Assembly: GCF_003432075.1 (NCBI RefSeq)
Contig: NZ_QWBU01000001.1
Span: forward strand, 682,001-746,000
Direction: 5' to 3'
DNA: 64,000 nucleotides
Source of the DNA: Shinella sp. WSJ-2
Lineage (GTDB): Bacteria; Pseudomonadota; Alphaproteobacteria; Rhizobiales; Rhizobiaceae
Below, in pieces: positions 56,681 through 64,000 of the stretch. The position numbers and the translations under genes are program-made. How positions within the stretch are numbered: position 1 is the stretch's first letter; each line of letters begins with the position of its first letter. The notes beneath the pieces are model-generated. The model searched no databases and was not told the origin of the DNA. It saw nothing but the letters and a program-made list of their open reading frames with translations.

Positions 56681-56778
56681 AGAGCATTTCCAGCCGAAGC
56701 GAGATCGCTTCGGCGTCGGATAATGCGGCAAAAAACCTAGGGCATTTCCGGCGAACCAGAGTTCATCGGAAATGCTCT
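56681..56778. repeat. Nested palindromic element between aldehyde dehydrogenase and DUF779 genes
   Basis: Perfect eleven-base arms AGAGCATTTCC (56681-56691) and GGAAATGCTCT (56768-56778). Inside are a CCGAAGCG-agat-CGCTTCGG hairpin and a second near-perfect palindrome (CTAGGGCATTTCCG / CGGAAATGCTCTAG, 56737-56780). The arms match the element at 1407-1469. Confidence 0.65.
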
Positions 56779-56789
56779 AGAACGCAGTT

Positions 56790-56818
56790 TCCCTCTCCCC
56801 GGGCAGGTGGGGAGAGGG
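56790..56818. repeat. Hairpin repeat of the rhizobial GGGGAGAGGG type
   Basis: CCCTCTCCCC and GGGGAGAGGG are perfect inverted ten-base arms with an eight-base loop, directly after the other palindrome. On the minus strand it could also act as a processing or attenuation hairpin in the operon. Confidence 0.5.
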
Positions 56819-56896
56819 AGCGGGCAGGAACCGATGATGGGGAGGCCTGCCCTTCGTTCGCCTTCTCCGCGGGGGACGGGAGAAAGCGGCGGTCGC

Positions 56897-58405
56897 TCAG
56901 AAGAAACCGAGCGCCTTGGGAGAGTAGCTGACCAGCATGTTCTTGGTCTGCTGGTAGTGATCGAGCATCATCTTGTGCGTCTCGCGGCCGATACCGGACT
57001 GCTTGTAGCCACCGAAGGCCGCATGGGCCGGATAGGCGTGGTAGCAGTTGGTCCACACACGGCCCGCCTGGATGTCGCGGCCGAAGTGGTAGCAACGGTT
57101 CGCATCGCGGCTCCATACGCCGGCACCGAGGCCGTAGAGCGTGTCGTTGGCGATGGCGAGCGCCTCCGCGTCGTCCTTGAAGGTCGTGACCGAAACGACC
57201 GGTCCGAAAATCTCCTCCTGGAAGATGCGCATCTTGTTGTGACCCCGGAAGACGGTCGGCTTGACGTAATAGCCGCCCGCAAGATCGCCGCCGAGATCAT
57301 TACGCCCACCGCCGGTCAGCACTTCCGCACCTTCCTGCCGGCCGATGTCGATATAGGAGAGGATCTTTTCCAGCTGTTCGGAGGACGCCTGTGCGCCGAT
57401 CATCGTCGCCGTGTCGAGCGGGTTGCCCTGCACGATCTTTTCCACGCGCTTGACGGCCTTTTCCATGAAGCGGTCGTAGATCTTCTCATGCACCAGCGCG
57501 CGGCTCGGGCAGGTGCAGACCTCGCCCTGGTTCAGCGCGAACATCGCAAAGCCTTCGAGCGCCTTGTCGAGATAGTCGTCGTCCTCGTTCATCACATCGG
57601 CGAAGAAGATGTTCGGCGACTTGCCGCCCAGCTCCAGCGTCACCGGAATGAGGTTCTGGCTGGCATATTGCATGATCAGGCGGCCGGTCGTCGTCTCACC
57701 GGTAAAGGCGATCTTGGCGATACGCGGATTGGAGGCGAGCGGCTTGCCGGCTTCCAGACCAAAGCCATTGACGATGTTGAGCACGCCGGCAGGCAGCAGA
57801 TCGCCGATGAGCTCGGCCCAGACGAGGATCGAGGACGGCGTCTGTTCGGCAGGCTTCAGCACGACGCAGTTGCCGGCGGCAAGAGCCGGCGCCAGCTTCC
57901 AGGTGGCCATCAGGATCGGGAAGTTCCACGGAATGATCTGGCCGACGACGCCGAGCGGCTCGTGGAAGTGATAGGCGATGGTGTTGTGGTCGACCTCGCC
58001 GATCGTGCCTTCCTGGGCGCGGACGCAGGAGGCGAAGTAGCGGAAGTGGTCGATGGCGAGCGGAATGTCGGCCGCCATCGTTTCGCGTAGCGGCTTGCCG
58101 TTGTCCCAGGTCTCTGCGCGGGCGAGCAGGTCGAGATTGTCCTCCATGCGCTGGGCGATCTTCATGAGGATATTGGCGCGCTCGGTGCTCGAGGTGCGGC
58201 CCCACTTGTCCTTGACGGCGTGGGCGGCATCAAGCGCCAGCTCGATATCGGCGGCGTCGGAGCGGGCGACTTCGCAGAGCTTGCCGCCGGTGATCGGCGT
58301 GACATTATCGAAGTAGCGGCCCGCGACGGGCTCCTTCCATTCGCCACCGATGAAGTTGCCGTACTTTGCCTTGTACGGGTTTTCGACGATCTTCTGATGC
58401 AGCAT
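56897..58405 (-). CDS. NAD-dependent aldehyde dehydrogenase (ExaC/acetaldehyde type)
   Basis: A 502-residue ALDH superfamily enzyme. The wording is that of AldB/ExaC acetaldehyde dehydrogenases: [56 protein letters not shown], the catalytic glutamate in [10 protein letters not shown], and the nucleophilic cysteine in [14 protein letters not shown]. It oxidises acetaldehyde and similar aldehydes, consistent with the DUF779 partner and an AcoR-like regulator upstream. GGGAGGAATG precedes the ATG. Confidence 0.94.
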   Translation of the reverse strand: MLHQKIVENPYKAKYGNFIGGEWKEPVAGRYFDNVTPITGGKLCEVARSDAADIELALDAAHAVKDKWGRTSSTERANILMKIAQRMEDNLDLLARAETWDNGKPLRETMAADIPLAIDHFRYFASCVRAQEGTIGEVDHNTIAYHFHEPLGVVGQIIPWNFPILMATWKLAPALAAGNCVVLKPAEQTPSSILVWAELIGDLLPAGVLNIVNGFGLEAGKPLASNPRIAKIAFTGETTTGRLIMQYASQNLIPVTLELGGKSPNIFFADVMNEDDDYLDKALEGFAMFALNQGEVCTCPSRALVHEKIYDRFMEKAVKRVEKIVQGNPLDTATMIGAQASSEQLEKILSYIDIGRQEGAEVLTGGGRNDLGGDLAGGYYVKPTVFRGHNKMRIFQEEIFGPVVSVTTFKDDAEALAIANDTLYGLGAGVWSRDANRCYHFGRDIQAGRVWTNCYHAYPAHAAFGGYKQSGIGRETHKMMLDHYQQTKNMLVSYSPKALGFF

Positions 58406-58503
58406 GTCATTCCTCCCAAAAGAGACCCGGATGGGCCGTGGGGAGAATGGTGCTGCGCTTCGGCGGATTGCGGTAGAGCCTGCAAGGCGATGGTTGCGGC
58501 GAC

Positions 58504-58521
58504 TGTTTCAGATTTGAGACA
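58504..58521. promoter_or_regulatory. Inverted repeat upstream of the aldehyde dehydrogenase gene
   Basis: TGTTTCA-GATT-TGAGACA, one mismatch between the seven-base arms, about 100 bases upstream of the dehydrogenase start and just after the regulator gene. Its TGTYTCA / TGAGACA form resembles activator sites of AcoR-type regulators. Confidence 0.5.
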
Positions 58522-58554
58522 GGTCGGCGGCGCCGGCTGTGCTGCGCCGCAGCA

Positions 58555-59514
58555 TCAGTTGATCGAAAGCTTCTTCATCTTGCGATAGAGCGTTGCGCGG
58601 CTGATGCCGAGCAGGTCCGCCGCCTGGCTGATATTGCCGCCGGCGCGCGTGAGAACACGGCGAAGCGCGGCGCGCTCGGCGTCGTCGAGGTCCCGCCCCT
58701 CCTCCGCCCGGTTCTCCTGCAGCAGGTCGGACGCGGCAATACCGGTGGCGATCCGCCGGTCGTCGAGACCGAGCACCTGACGCGCCGCGCGGGTGGCGCC
58801 AAGCACGAGATCGTCGCGGTCGACGGCGAGCAGCGCCGGTGCTGCACGGCCATCGACGGGCACGAGCAGGATGCGGGCCGCCGAAAAGGCGCGGCGGAAG
58901 AGCCCCGCCTCGATGCGCGCGGCGGCATCGCGGATCGCCTGCGAGAGGATCGCCATCGTCATCTCGTTGGCGTCGTCGCGGCAGGTGGAGATGTCGATGG
59001 CCGCGGCGATGCGGCCGGTATGGTCGCGGATCGGTGCCGTGGTGCAGGACAGGCCGGTGTTCTGCGACAGGAAATGCTGGTCGCGCAGGATGAGAACCGG
59101 CCGCTCGTCGGCCAGCGCCGTGCCGATGCCGTTGGTGCCGACGCTCGCCTCGCTCCAGACCGTGCCGGACCACAGGCCCACGCCGCGAAACGCCCGGTCA
59201 TCGCCCGCCGCACCACGCCGCTCGAGCGCGATGCCGTTTTCATCCGTCAGCAGCAGGCAACAGCCGGCCTTGCCGACCGTCGCGAAGAGACGGTCGAGTT
59301 CGCCCGAGGCCTCCTCGACGAGAACGCTGGAGCGCGTGCGGGCATGGCGGAATTCCGCCTCGCTCAGCCGCCAAGGCGCGCGAGCCTCTTCCGGAGACAG
59401 GCCATGCAATGTGAGGCAACGCCTCCAGGAGGCGGCAACAGGCGAACTGGCCGCGGCGGATGCATGACCCGCCACGCTGTGCACATGATCCGCGTGATCG
59501 AAACGCAGGGGCAT
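58555..59514 (-). CDS. AcoR-like activator with GAF and Fis domains but no AAA+ domain
   Basis: A 319-residue protein. The N-terminus matches AcoR-type acetoin activators (SWRRCLTLHGLSPEEARAPWRLSEAEF). A GAF-type sensor follows (LLLTDENGIALERRGAAGDDRAFRGVGLWSGTVWSEASVGTNGIGTALADERPVLI). The C-terminus is a Fis helix-turn-helix (ERAALRRVLTRAGGNISQAADLLGISRATLYRKMKKL). The sigma-54 ATPase domain (GESGTGKE, GAFTGA) that should lie between is absent. It is encoded upstream of the aldehyde dehydrogenase on the same strand, which it probably controls. Confidence 0.88.
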   Translation of the reverse strand: MPLRFDHADHVHSVAGHASAAASSPVAASWRRCLTLHGLSPEEARAPWRLSEAEFRHARTRSSVLVEEASGELDRLFATVGKAGCCLLLTDENGIALERRGAAGDDRAFRGVGLWSGTVWSEASVGTNGIGTALADERPVLILRDQHFLSQNTGLSCTTAPIRDHTGRIAAAIDISTCRDDANEMTMAILSQAIRDAAARIEAGLFRRAFSAARILLVPVDGRAAPALLAVDRDDLVLGATRAARQVLGLDDRRIATGIAASDLLQENRAEEGRDLDDAERAALRRVLTRAGGNISQAADLLGISRATLYRKMKKLSIN

Positions 59515-59721
59515 CCGCTCTCCTCCCGAAAGCTTCCGACCGATCGTCGCATCTGAATATAACGTCGCGCACTATAACCGTGCTTGCGATGGAAGGTCCA
59601 GCGCGACCAAGGTCCAAGGCTGGGCATTCAAGCAAGCGGCGCATCTGCCGGCCAAAAGCCTGTTTCCAAGCCCCGCGCCGCCTGTTACGACTGCGCATCC
59701 CTTTCCTTCATCGATCCTGCC

Positions 59722-60906
59722 ATGCTTCGTGATTTTTCCGCTCAAGCCCTGTTCATGGGCCTGCTCACCGCCTTCGTCGGTTTTGCCAGTTCCTTCGCCG
59801 TCGTGCTGCACGGCCTGACCGGCGTCGGCGCCACGGAGGCGCAGGCCGCCTCCGGGCTGATGGCGCTTTCCGTGTCGATGGGCGTCTGCGCCATCGTGCT
59901 CAGCGTCGCGACGCGCCTGCCCGTCTCCATCGCCTGGTCGACGCCAGGGGCCGCGCTGCTTGCCAGTTCCGGCGCGGTCGAGGGCGGCTTTGCCACGGCG
60001 GTGGGCGGGTTCATCGTCTGCGCGGTGCTGATCGTCATTGCAGGCCTCTGGAAGCCGCTTGGCCGCATGGTCGCCGCCATTCCCGCCGCGCTCGCCAATG
60101 CCATGCTGGCCGGCGTGCTGATCGGCCTATGTTTCGCGCCGGTGAAGGCCATTGCCTTCAATCCCTGGCTCGGCCTGCCGATCGTGCTCGCCTGGGTCGT
60201 CGTCGGCAGCCTCAACCGGCTCTATGCCGTGCCGGCGGCGCTCGCAGCCTTCGTCGCCGTGCTCGCCTTCGGTGTCGATATTCCCGCGGGCGCCTTTGCC
60301 GGGTTGGCCGAGGCCCTGCTGCCGAAGCCGGAGATCATCCCCCCCGCCTTCACCTTTGCCGGCCTCGTCAGCATTGCGCTGCCGCTCTTCATTGTCACCA
60401 TGGCCTCGCAGAACATTCCAGGCATCGCGGTGCTGAAGGTCAATCACTACGAGCCCAATCCCGGCCCGCTCTTTGCCACCACCGGCCTGTTCTCGCTGCT
60501 CTCGGCCCCGTTCGGCGGTCATGCGGTGAACCTTGCCGCCATCACCGCCGCCATGTGCGCCGGCAGCGACGCGCATCCCGACCCGGCCAAGCGCTACTGG
60601 GCGGCGATCAATGCCGGCGTCTTCTACGTGATCTTCGGCCTTGCCGCAGGCGCGGTGACCGCCTTCGTCAGCTTGGCGCCGCCCATCCTCATCCAGGCCG
60701 TCGCCGGCCTTGCGCTGATCAGCGCCTTCGCCAATTCGGCGCTCAATGCCTTCAAGGAAATCGACGGACGGGAAGCCGCTGCTGTGACCTTCCTCGTCAC
60801 CGCCTCGGGCGTCTCCTTCGCCGGCATTTCCGGTGCTTTCTGGGGCCTGCTCGCCGGCGGCCTGATGCTGGCGCTTTCGCGTTTCACCGCGAAGCGCAAA
60901 GCATAA
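59722..60906 (+). CDS. benE: Benzoate/H+ symporter BenE family transporter
   Basis: A 394-residue membrane protein with about twelve helices. SMGVCAIVLSVATRLPVSIAWSTPGAALLASSG, NIPGIAVLKVNHYEPNPGPLFATTGLFSLLSAPFGGHAVNLAAITAA and AGPDAHPDPAKRYW-like SDAHPDPAKRYWAAI match BenE. The family imports benzoate or related aromatic acids with protons. It is divergent from the AcoR-like gene, with 207 bases between. No benzoate catabolic genes are in the window. No strong ribosome site precedes the ATG. Confidence 0.92.
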   Translation: MLRDFSAQALFMGLLTAFVGFASSFAVVLHGLTGVGATEAQAASGLMALSVSMGVCAIVLSVATRLPVSIAWSTPGAALLASSGAVEGGFATAVGGFIVCAVLIVIAGLWKPLGRMVAAIPAALANAMLAGVLIGLCFAPVKAIAFNPWLGLPIVLAWVVVGSLNRLYAVPAALAAFVAVLAFGVDIPAGAFAGLAEALLPKPEIIPPAFTFAGLVSIALPLFIVTMASQNIPGIAVLKVNHYEPNPGPLFATTGLFSLLSAPFGGHAVNLAAITAAMCAGSDAHPDPAKRYWAAINAGVFYVIFGLAAGAVTAFVSLAPPILIQAVAGLALISAFANSALNAFKEIDGREAAAVTFLVTASGVSFAGISGAFWGLLAGGLMLALSRFTAKRKA

Positions 60907-60908
60907 GC

Positions 60909-62354
60909 CTACGGCTGGAAGGGCAGCGGCTGGCCGTTGATCAGCACCTTGCCATCCTCGCCGACCGTCAGGTCCCAAATCTGCGCATCGCCGCTGCCCT
61001 TGCGGGCAAGGCCCTTCATCATCAGCAGGCCGAAGGAGGCTTGGCCGAACTGCGGCACCTTTCCGGCATTGCGCTGAAGATAGGTAATCGTCTTGTCGAA
61101 ATCGCGCATGGTGATCGTGATATCGGCGCTGCGGCGATCCTGCTGGTCGGGATAGACCGTCATCTTGCCGGAGACCTGCAGATCATAGATCGGCGATGCC
61201 GCCGAGATATCCTCGAAGTCGACGGTCATCGCACCGTTCGGCAGGACGATGCGGCCGATCTCCTTGTTCTGCTCTTCCGTCAGCGGTTCCGGCTTGGTGA
61301 AGTCGGCGTGATCGATAAGGTAATGCACGGCGCCGGCAAGATCGAGATTCGCGACCGCCACCTTGAAATTCGCCCGCTCCGGCAGTGCCTCGGCAAATTC
61401 CGCCGGCAGCACGCCGGCCGGCGGCTTCGGATGTTCCACGCCGAAACCGAAGCCGACACGCGTCGAATGGCCGATGCCGTTCATGTCGATATTGTAGGTC
61501 ACCGCATCGGCGCCAAACGTGCCCTTGTCCGTACCGACGGTCACGTTGGACGCCTTGATCGTCTCGGTCAGGTTGTCGAACACCGGCAGCGAGGCGCGCA
61601 GCAAATCCTTGAGCTTCGTAGCATCCGCCGGATCGAGCTTGTCCTTCTTTATGTTGTCGAGCACGAAGAACACGAGATCCTGGAGGACCTTGTAGCGCGC
61701 ACCGTCCATGCTGACATCGATATCAAGCGTATCCGCGCCGATATCGACCCGGCCGGAGGGGTCGCCGGTGATCGTTTCACTGAACGCCTTCATGACCCCG
61801 GTGCTCGAAATGTCGATGATCCCCGGTGCCTTCTTTTCCGACGTGACCTGTCCGGACACTTCGCCGAAGCTGGCCGTCACGCTTTCCTTCGGCGTCGTGC
61901 TGGAGAAGCCTATGCGCTTCGCCGACCAGTTCGCAGAGGTGAAATAGAGAACTTCAGGATCGTAGATCCCGTCCATCTTCATCGTATCGACGAGATAGGT
62001 GAAGGAGCCCTCGCCGGGCAATGTGCCCTTGATGTCAAGGCTGTCGCTCGATTCGAATCGATAGGTGCCCTCCGGCTGCGGGCGCAGATAGGCCGTCATC
62101 GGCTTCAGGCCCTCGACCTTCACCGAGCCCTCTTTGGCCTTGTCCAGCAGAACCGAGGGGTTGAGGCGCAATTCATAGAAGGAAGAAGCAGCCTTCACCG
62201 TGATGAGGCCGGCATCGACGATGTCCTTCGGCAGATAGTGCGTCAGGCGCTGCTGGAGGCTTTCCGCACCGGCAGGCGAAATCTCCTGGGCGGCGGCGGG
62301 GCTTGCCGAAACAAGCGCAAGGGCGGCCGAGGCCATCAGGATCTGTCGTCTCAT
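60909..62354 (-). CDS. Exported protein of unknown function
   Basis: A 481-residue protein with a signal peptide (MRRQILMASAALALVSASPAAA-Q). The mature part is a long run of alternating strands without cysteines or membrane helices, suggesting a beta-rich periplasmic protein. Recurrent phrases such as GSVKVEGLKPMTAYLRPQPEGTYRFESSDSLDIKGTLPGEG and ASPIYDLQVSGKMTVYPDQQ suggest internal beta repeats of AsmA/LPS-transport style, but I do not recognise a family. GAAGGAGAATGGA precedes the ATG at 62354. It is convergent with benE, two bases apart. Confidence 0.75.
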   Translation of the reverse strand: MRRQILMASAALALVSASPAAAQEISPAGAESLQQRLTHYLPKDIVDAGLITVKAASSFYELRLNPSVLLDKAKEGSVKVEGLKPMTAYLRPQPEGTYRFESSDSLDIKGTLPGEGSFTYLVDTMKMDGIYDPEVLYFTSANWSAKRIGFSSTTPKESVTASFGEVSGQVTSEKKAPGIIDISSTGVMKAFSETITGDPSGRVDIGADTLDIDVSMDGARYKVLQDLVFFVLDNIKKDKLDPADATKLKDLLRASLPVFDNLTETIKASNVTVGTDKGTFGADAVTYNIDMNGIGHSTRVGFGFGVEHPKPPAGVLPAEFAEALPERANFKVAVANLDLAGAVHYLIDHADFTKPEPLTEEQNKEIGRIVLPNGAMTVDFEDISAASPIYDLQVSGKMTVYPDQQDRRSADITITMRDFDKTITYLQRNAGKVPQFGQASFGLLMMKGLARKGSGDAQIWDLTVGEDGKVLINGQPLPFQP

Positions 62355-62528
62355 TCCATTCTCCTTCAGCGAAGCTTTCGCCACCGAACATCCAATCGCA
62401 GCGGCAGCATGTCAATCCGGGATCAAGCCGGCCCCGGCCCTTGCATTTCCGGGCATTCTTGTTTATGGAGCCCCCGTCCGCGTAGACACCCTTGGAGGCA
62501 ACGTGGATGAGGCTTTCACGAAATCCTC

Positions 62529-62573
62529 AAGCCTTTTGCATCGCCGGGCGCAGCCCGATGCGCGAAAGGCTCT
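62529..62573 (+). promoter_or_regulatory. Leader hairpin upstream of rplY
   Basis: AAGCCTTTTGCATCG pairs with CGATGCGCGAAAGGCTC across a 12-base loop containing GGGC / GCCC, giving a long stem. It ends about 26 bases before the rplY ATG, in the right place for a translational or transcriptional control element of a ribosomal protein gene. Confidence 0.5.
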
Positions 62574-62598
62574 CCAGTAACACACGAAAGGTAAAGCC

Positions 62599-63207
62599 AT
62601 GAGCCACGAAACTTACGAGCTCAAGGCCGAGACGCGCGAACGGGTTGGTAAGGGGTCCTCCCGTGAACTTCGCCGCAACGGCCTTATTCCTGCAGTAATC
62701 TACGGCGACAAGCAGGCCCCCCTGTCGATCGCCCTCTCGACCAAGGACGTCACCCAGCGCATCCACGCTGGCGGCTTCAAGACGACGGTCGCCACGATCG
62801 ACGTCAACGGCGAGAAGATCAAGGTTCTGCCTAAGGACTTCCAGCTGGATCCCGTCCGCGACTTCACCATGCATGTCGACTTCCTGCGCGTTTCGGGTAA
62901 CACCCACGTTGTCGTCGAAGTGCCGGTTCACTTCATCAATGAAGAGAAGTCCCCGGGCATCAAGGCCGGCGGTGTCCTGAATATCGTGCGCCATGCAGTC
63001 GAGCTGCACGCTCTGGCTGGCGACATCCCGGAATTCCTGACCGCCGATCTCTCCGGCCTCAAGGTCGGCGACGGCATCCACATCTCGCACATCAAGCTGC
63101 CGAAGGGCACGAGCCCGGTCATCTCCGACCGTGACTTCACGATCGCCACGATCGCTGTTCCGGCAGCCGGCGTGAAGGAAGAAGAAGCCGAAGGCTCCGC
63201 AGAATAA
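62599..63207 (+). CDS. rplY: Ribosomal protein bL25 (CTC-type, long form)
   Basis: A 202-residue L25/TL5/CTC protein. The N-terminal 5S rRNA-binding domain ([36 protein letters not shown]) is followed by the CTC extension ([60 protein letters not shown]) and an acidic tail. It joins the large subunit at the central protuberance. ACGAAAGGTAAAGCC precedes the ATG. Confidence 0.97.
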   Translation: MSHETYELKAETRERVGKGSSRELRRNGLIPAVIYGDKQAPLSIALSTKDVTQRIHAGGFKTTVATIDVNGEKIKVLPKDFQLDPVRDFTMHVDFLRVSGNTHVVVEVPVHFINEEKSPGIKAGGVLNIVRHAVELHALAGDIPEFLTADLSGLKVGDGIHISHIKLPKGTSPVISDRDFTIATIAVPAAGVKEEEAEGSAE

Positions 63208-63232
63208 TCCCATCTCCGGGACCATTCTCGAA

Positions 63233-63265
63233 ACCCCGCGCCTGACCCAGGGCGCGGGGTTTTTC
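63233..63265 (+). terminator. Terminator of rplY
   Basis: ACCCCGCGCC and GGCGCGGGGT form a ten-base stem around an eight-base loop, followed by TTTT. Confidence 0.88.
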
Positions 63266-63439
63266 TTTGCCGAAACGGACCAAGTTACCGCCGCGGGAAG
63301 TTTGAATTATCAGCACTTTTGCGGGTCGCCATTTCAGCAACATTTAAGACTTTGATGAAAATCTGGCCCTTGGGGAAAATGGCAAAAGCCAAGAGGGGCA
63401 TATGAACTGGCTTTGTAACGCAGCGGAGGGACGACCGGC

Positions 63440-64000
63440 ATGAAAATGCATTCGGTCGAAGGCCGCTTCATCGCCATCGTCATCGGCGCCCTGCTCGTCT
63501 TCGTCGCTCCGCTCTTCCTGCTGTTCCTGATCCTTTCGTCGGACCGCGTCGCACGCGAGCGCCTGCAAAACACCGAAGTGCTGCTTCAGGCCAATGTCCA
63601 GGCGCTCGGCAAGCCGCTGTGGGATTTCGACAAGGAAAGCATCGACCAGATTGTCACCGCACTTCAGGCTGATGCCGACATCAGCTATGTTCAGGTGCGC
63701 GACACCTCGGACGTCATCGACATCCGCAAGCCCACCGTCTCGCCCAACCCGGACGACGCGCGCTCCATCGTCAAGACCGATATCCTCTATAAGGCGACCG
63801 ACGGCATCAAGAAGGTCGGGACGGCGGAAATCTGGATTCGCAAAGAAGGTCTATTCTCGCGCTTCTCGACGGATGAGCTGAGCATCTTCGCCATCTTCTT
63901 CTTTGCCGTCGCAACGCTCTTCACCGCCGCCATCATCGGCAACCGTATCACCATCATCCGTCCGCTGATGCGACTGACCGCGGCCATCGAAGCGACGCGC
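63440..64000 (+). CDS. Membrane sensor protein with HAMP domain (partial)
   Basis: The first 187 residues of a protein cut by the right edge. A membrane helix (GRFIAIVIGALLVFVAPLFLLFLIL) is followed by a periplasmic sensor of about 115 residues (RLQNTEVLLQANVQALGKPLWDFDKESIDQIVTALQADADISYVQVRD). A second helix (LSIFAIFFFAVATLFTAAIIG) leads into a HAMP start (NRITIIRPLMRLTAAIEATR). The sensor resembles those of histidine kinases and GGDEF/EAL proteins, so the output domain is undetermined. GGAGGGACG precedes the ATG. Confidence 0.85.
   Translation, partial: MKMHSVEGRFIAIVIGALLVFVAPLFLLFLILSSDRVARERLQNTEVLLQANVQALGKPLWDFDKESIDQIVTALQADADISYVQVRDTSDVIDIRKPTVSPNPDDARSIVKTDILYKATDGIKKVGTAEIWIRKEGLFSRFSTDELSIFAIFFFAVATLFTAAIIGNRITIIRPLMRLTAAIEATR

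Noticed and set aside
58406-58554. A sigma-54 promoter before the aldehyde dehydrogenase
   Set aside because: A TTGCA occurs on the minus strand but no GG at the required distance upstream.
60129-62510. A 793-codon plus-strand open frame
   Set aside because: It runs out of frame through benE and then antisense through the exported unknown gene, both of which are well supported.

Overview
The window reads as chromosomal DNA of a Rhizobiaceae member (Shinella, Ensifer/Sinorhizobium, Rhizobium or Agrobacterium group). The evidence is the high-GC codon use and several rhizobial landmarks: the order carB, greA, lpsB, LPS genes, lrp, trxB, lsrB, two tandem AbcR-type small RNAs, then an ArsR gene; a BA14K protein; and rhizobial intergenic palindromes. 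I see no insertion sequence, prophage, tRNA, rRNA or CRISPR array. The identification rests on recognised protein families and gene order, not on a database search.

Bases 1-12,700 hold a partial recQ, a VOC protein, dnaG, a YqeY protein and carA, then MATE and TetA-like exporters, an isolated membrane domain resembling the N-terminus of EptA phosphoethanolamine transferases, the zinc peptidase YpfJ, a DUF2306 protein, a membrane-bound LytTR regulator and a RibD-C reductase. Bases 12,700-20,570 carry a zinc alcohol dehydrogenase, a divergent ampR / class D beta-lactamase pair, an FAD monooxygenase and carB.

Bases 20,570-30,400 contain a tight three-gene operon ending in an SDR, then greA and an LPS-core cassette (lpsB, two further glycosyltransferases, an FkbM methyltransferase and an unknown). 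These are followed by lrp, trxB and lsrB. Between lsrB and the next gene lie two homologous small RNA genes of the AbcR (alpha-r15) type, each with a promoter and a terminator. An ArsR regulator with a palindromic operator, an Old Yellow Enzyme and a ChaA-type antiporter follow.

Bases 33,700-48,550 are mostly housekeeping genes (aspartate and branched-chain aminotransferases, hppD with its Lrp regulator, proC, csaA). They also hold a degenerate EAL protein behind a full CtrA box, a PQQ-type sugar dehydrogenase, a cold-shock gene, a BA14K protein, and a MarR / OmpR / histidine-kinase operon preceded by a long palindrome.

Bases 48,900-64,000 carry ubiK, lgt, a MidA-type methyltransferase, pgeF, a creatinase-like protein, a lipoprotein, prs, a double-Kazal lipoprotein, and an aldehyde dehydrogenase / DUF779 pair with an AcoR-like regulator that lacks the AAA+ domain. 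A BenE transporter, an exported unknown, rplY behind a leader hairpin and a partial membrane sensor complete the window. No wholly new multi-gene system is evident. The items most worth following are the degenerate EAL gene with its CtrA box, the tandem AbcR genes, the AmpR-OXA divergon, the stand-alone EptA-like domain, the double-Kazal lipoprotein and the AAA-less AcoR regulator.
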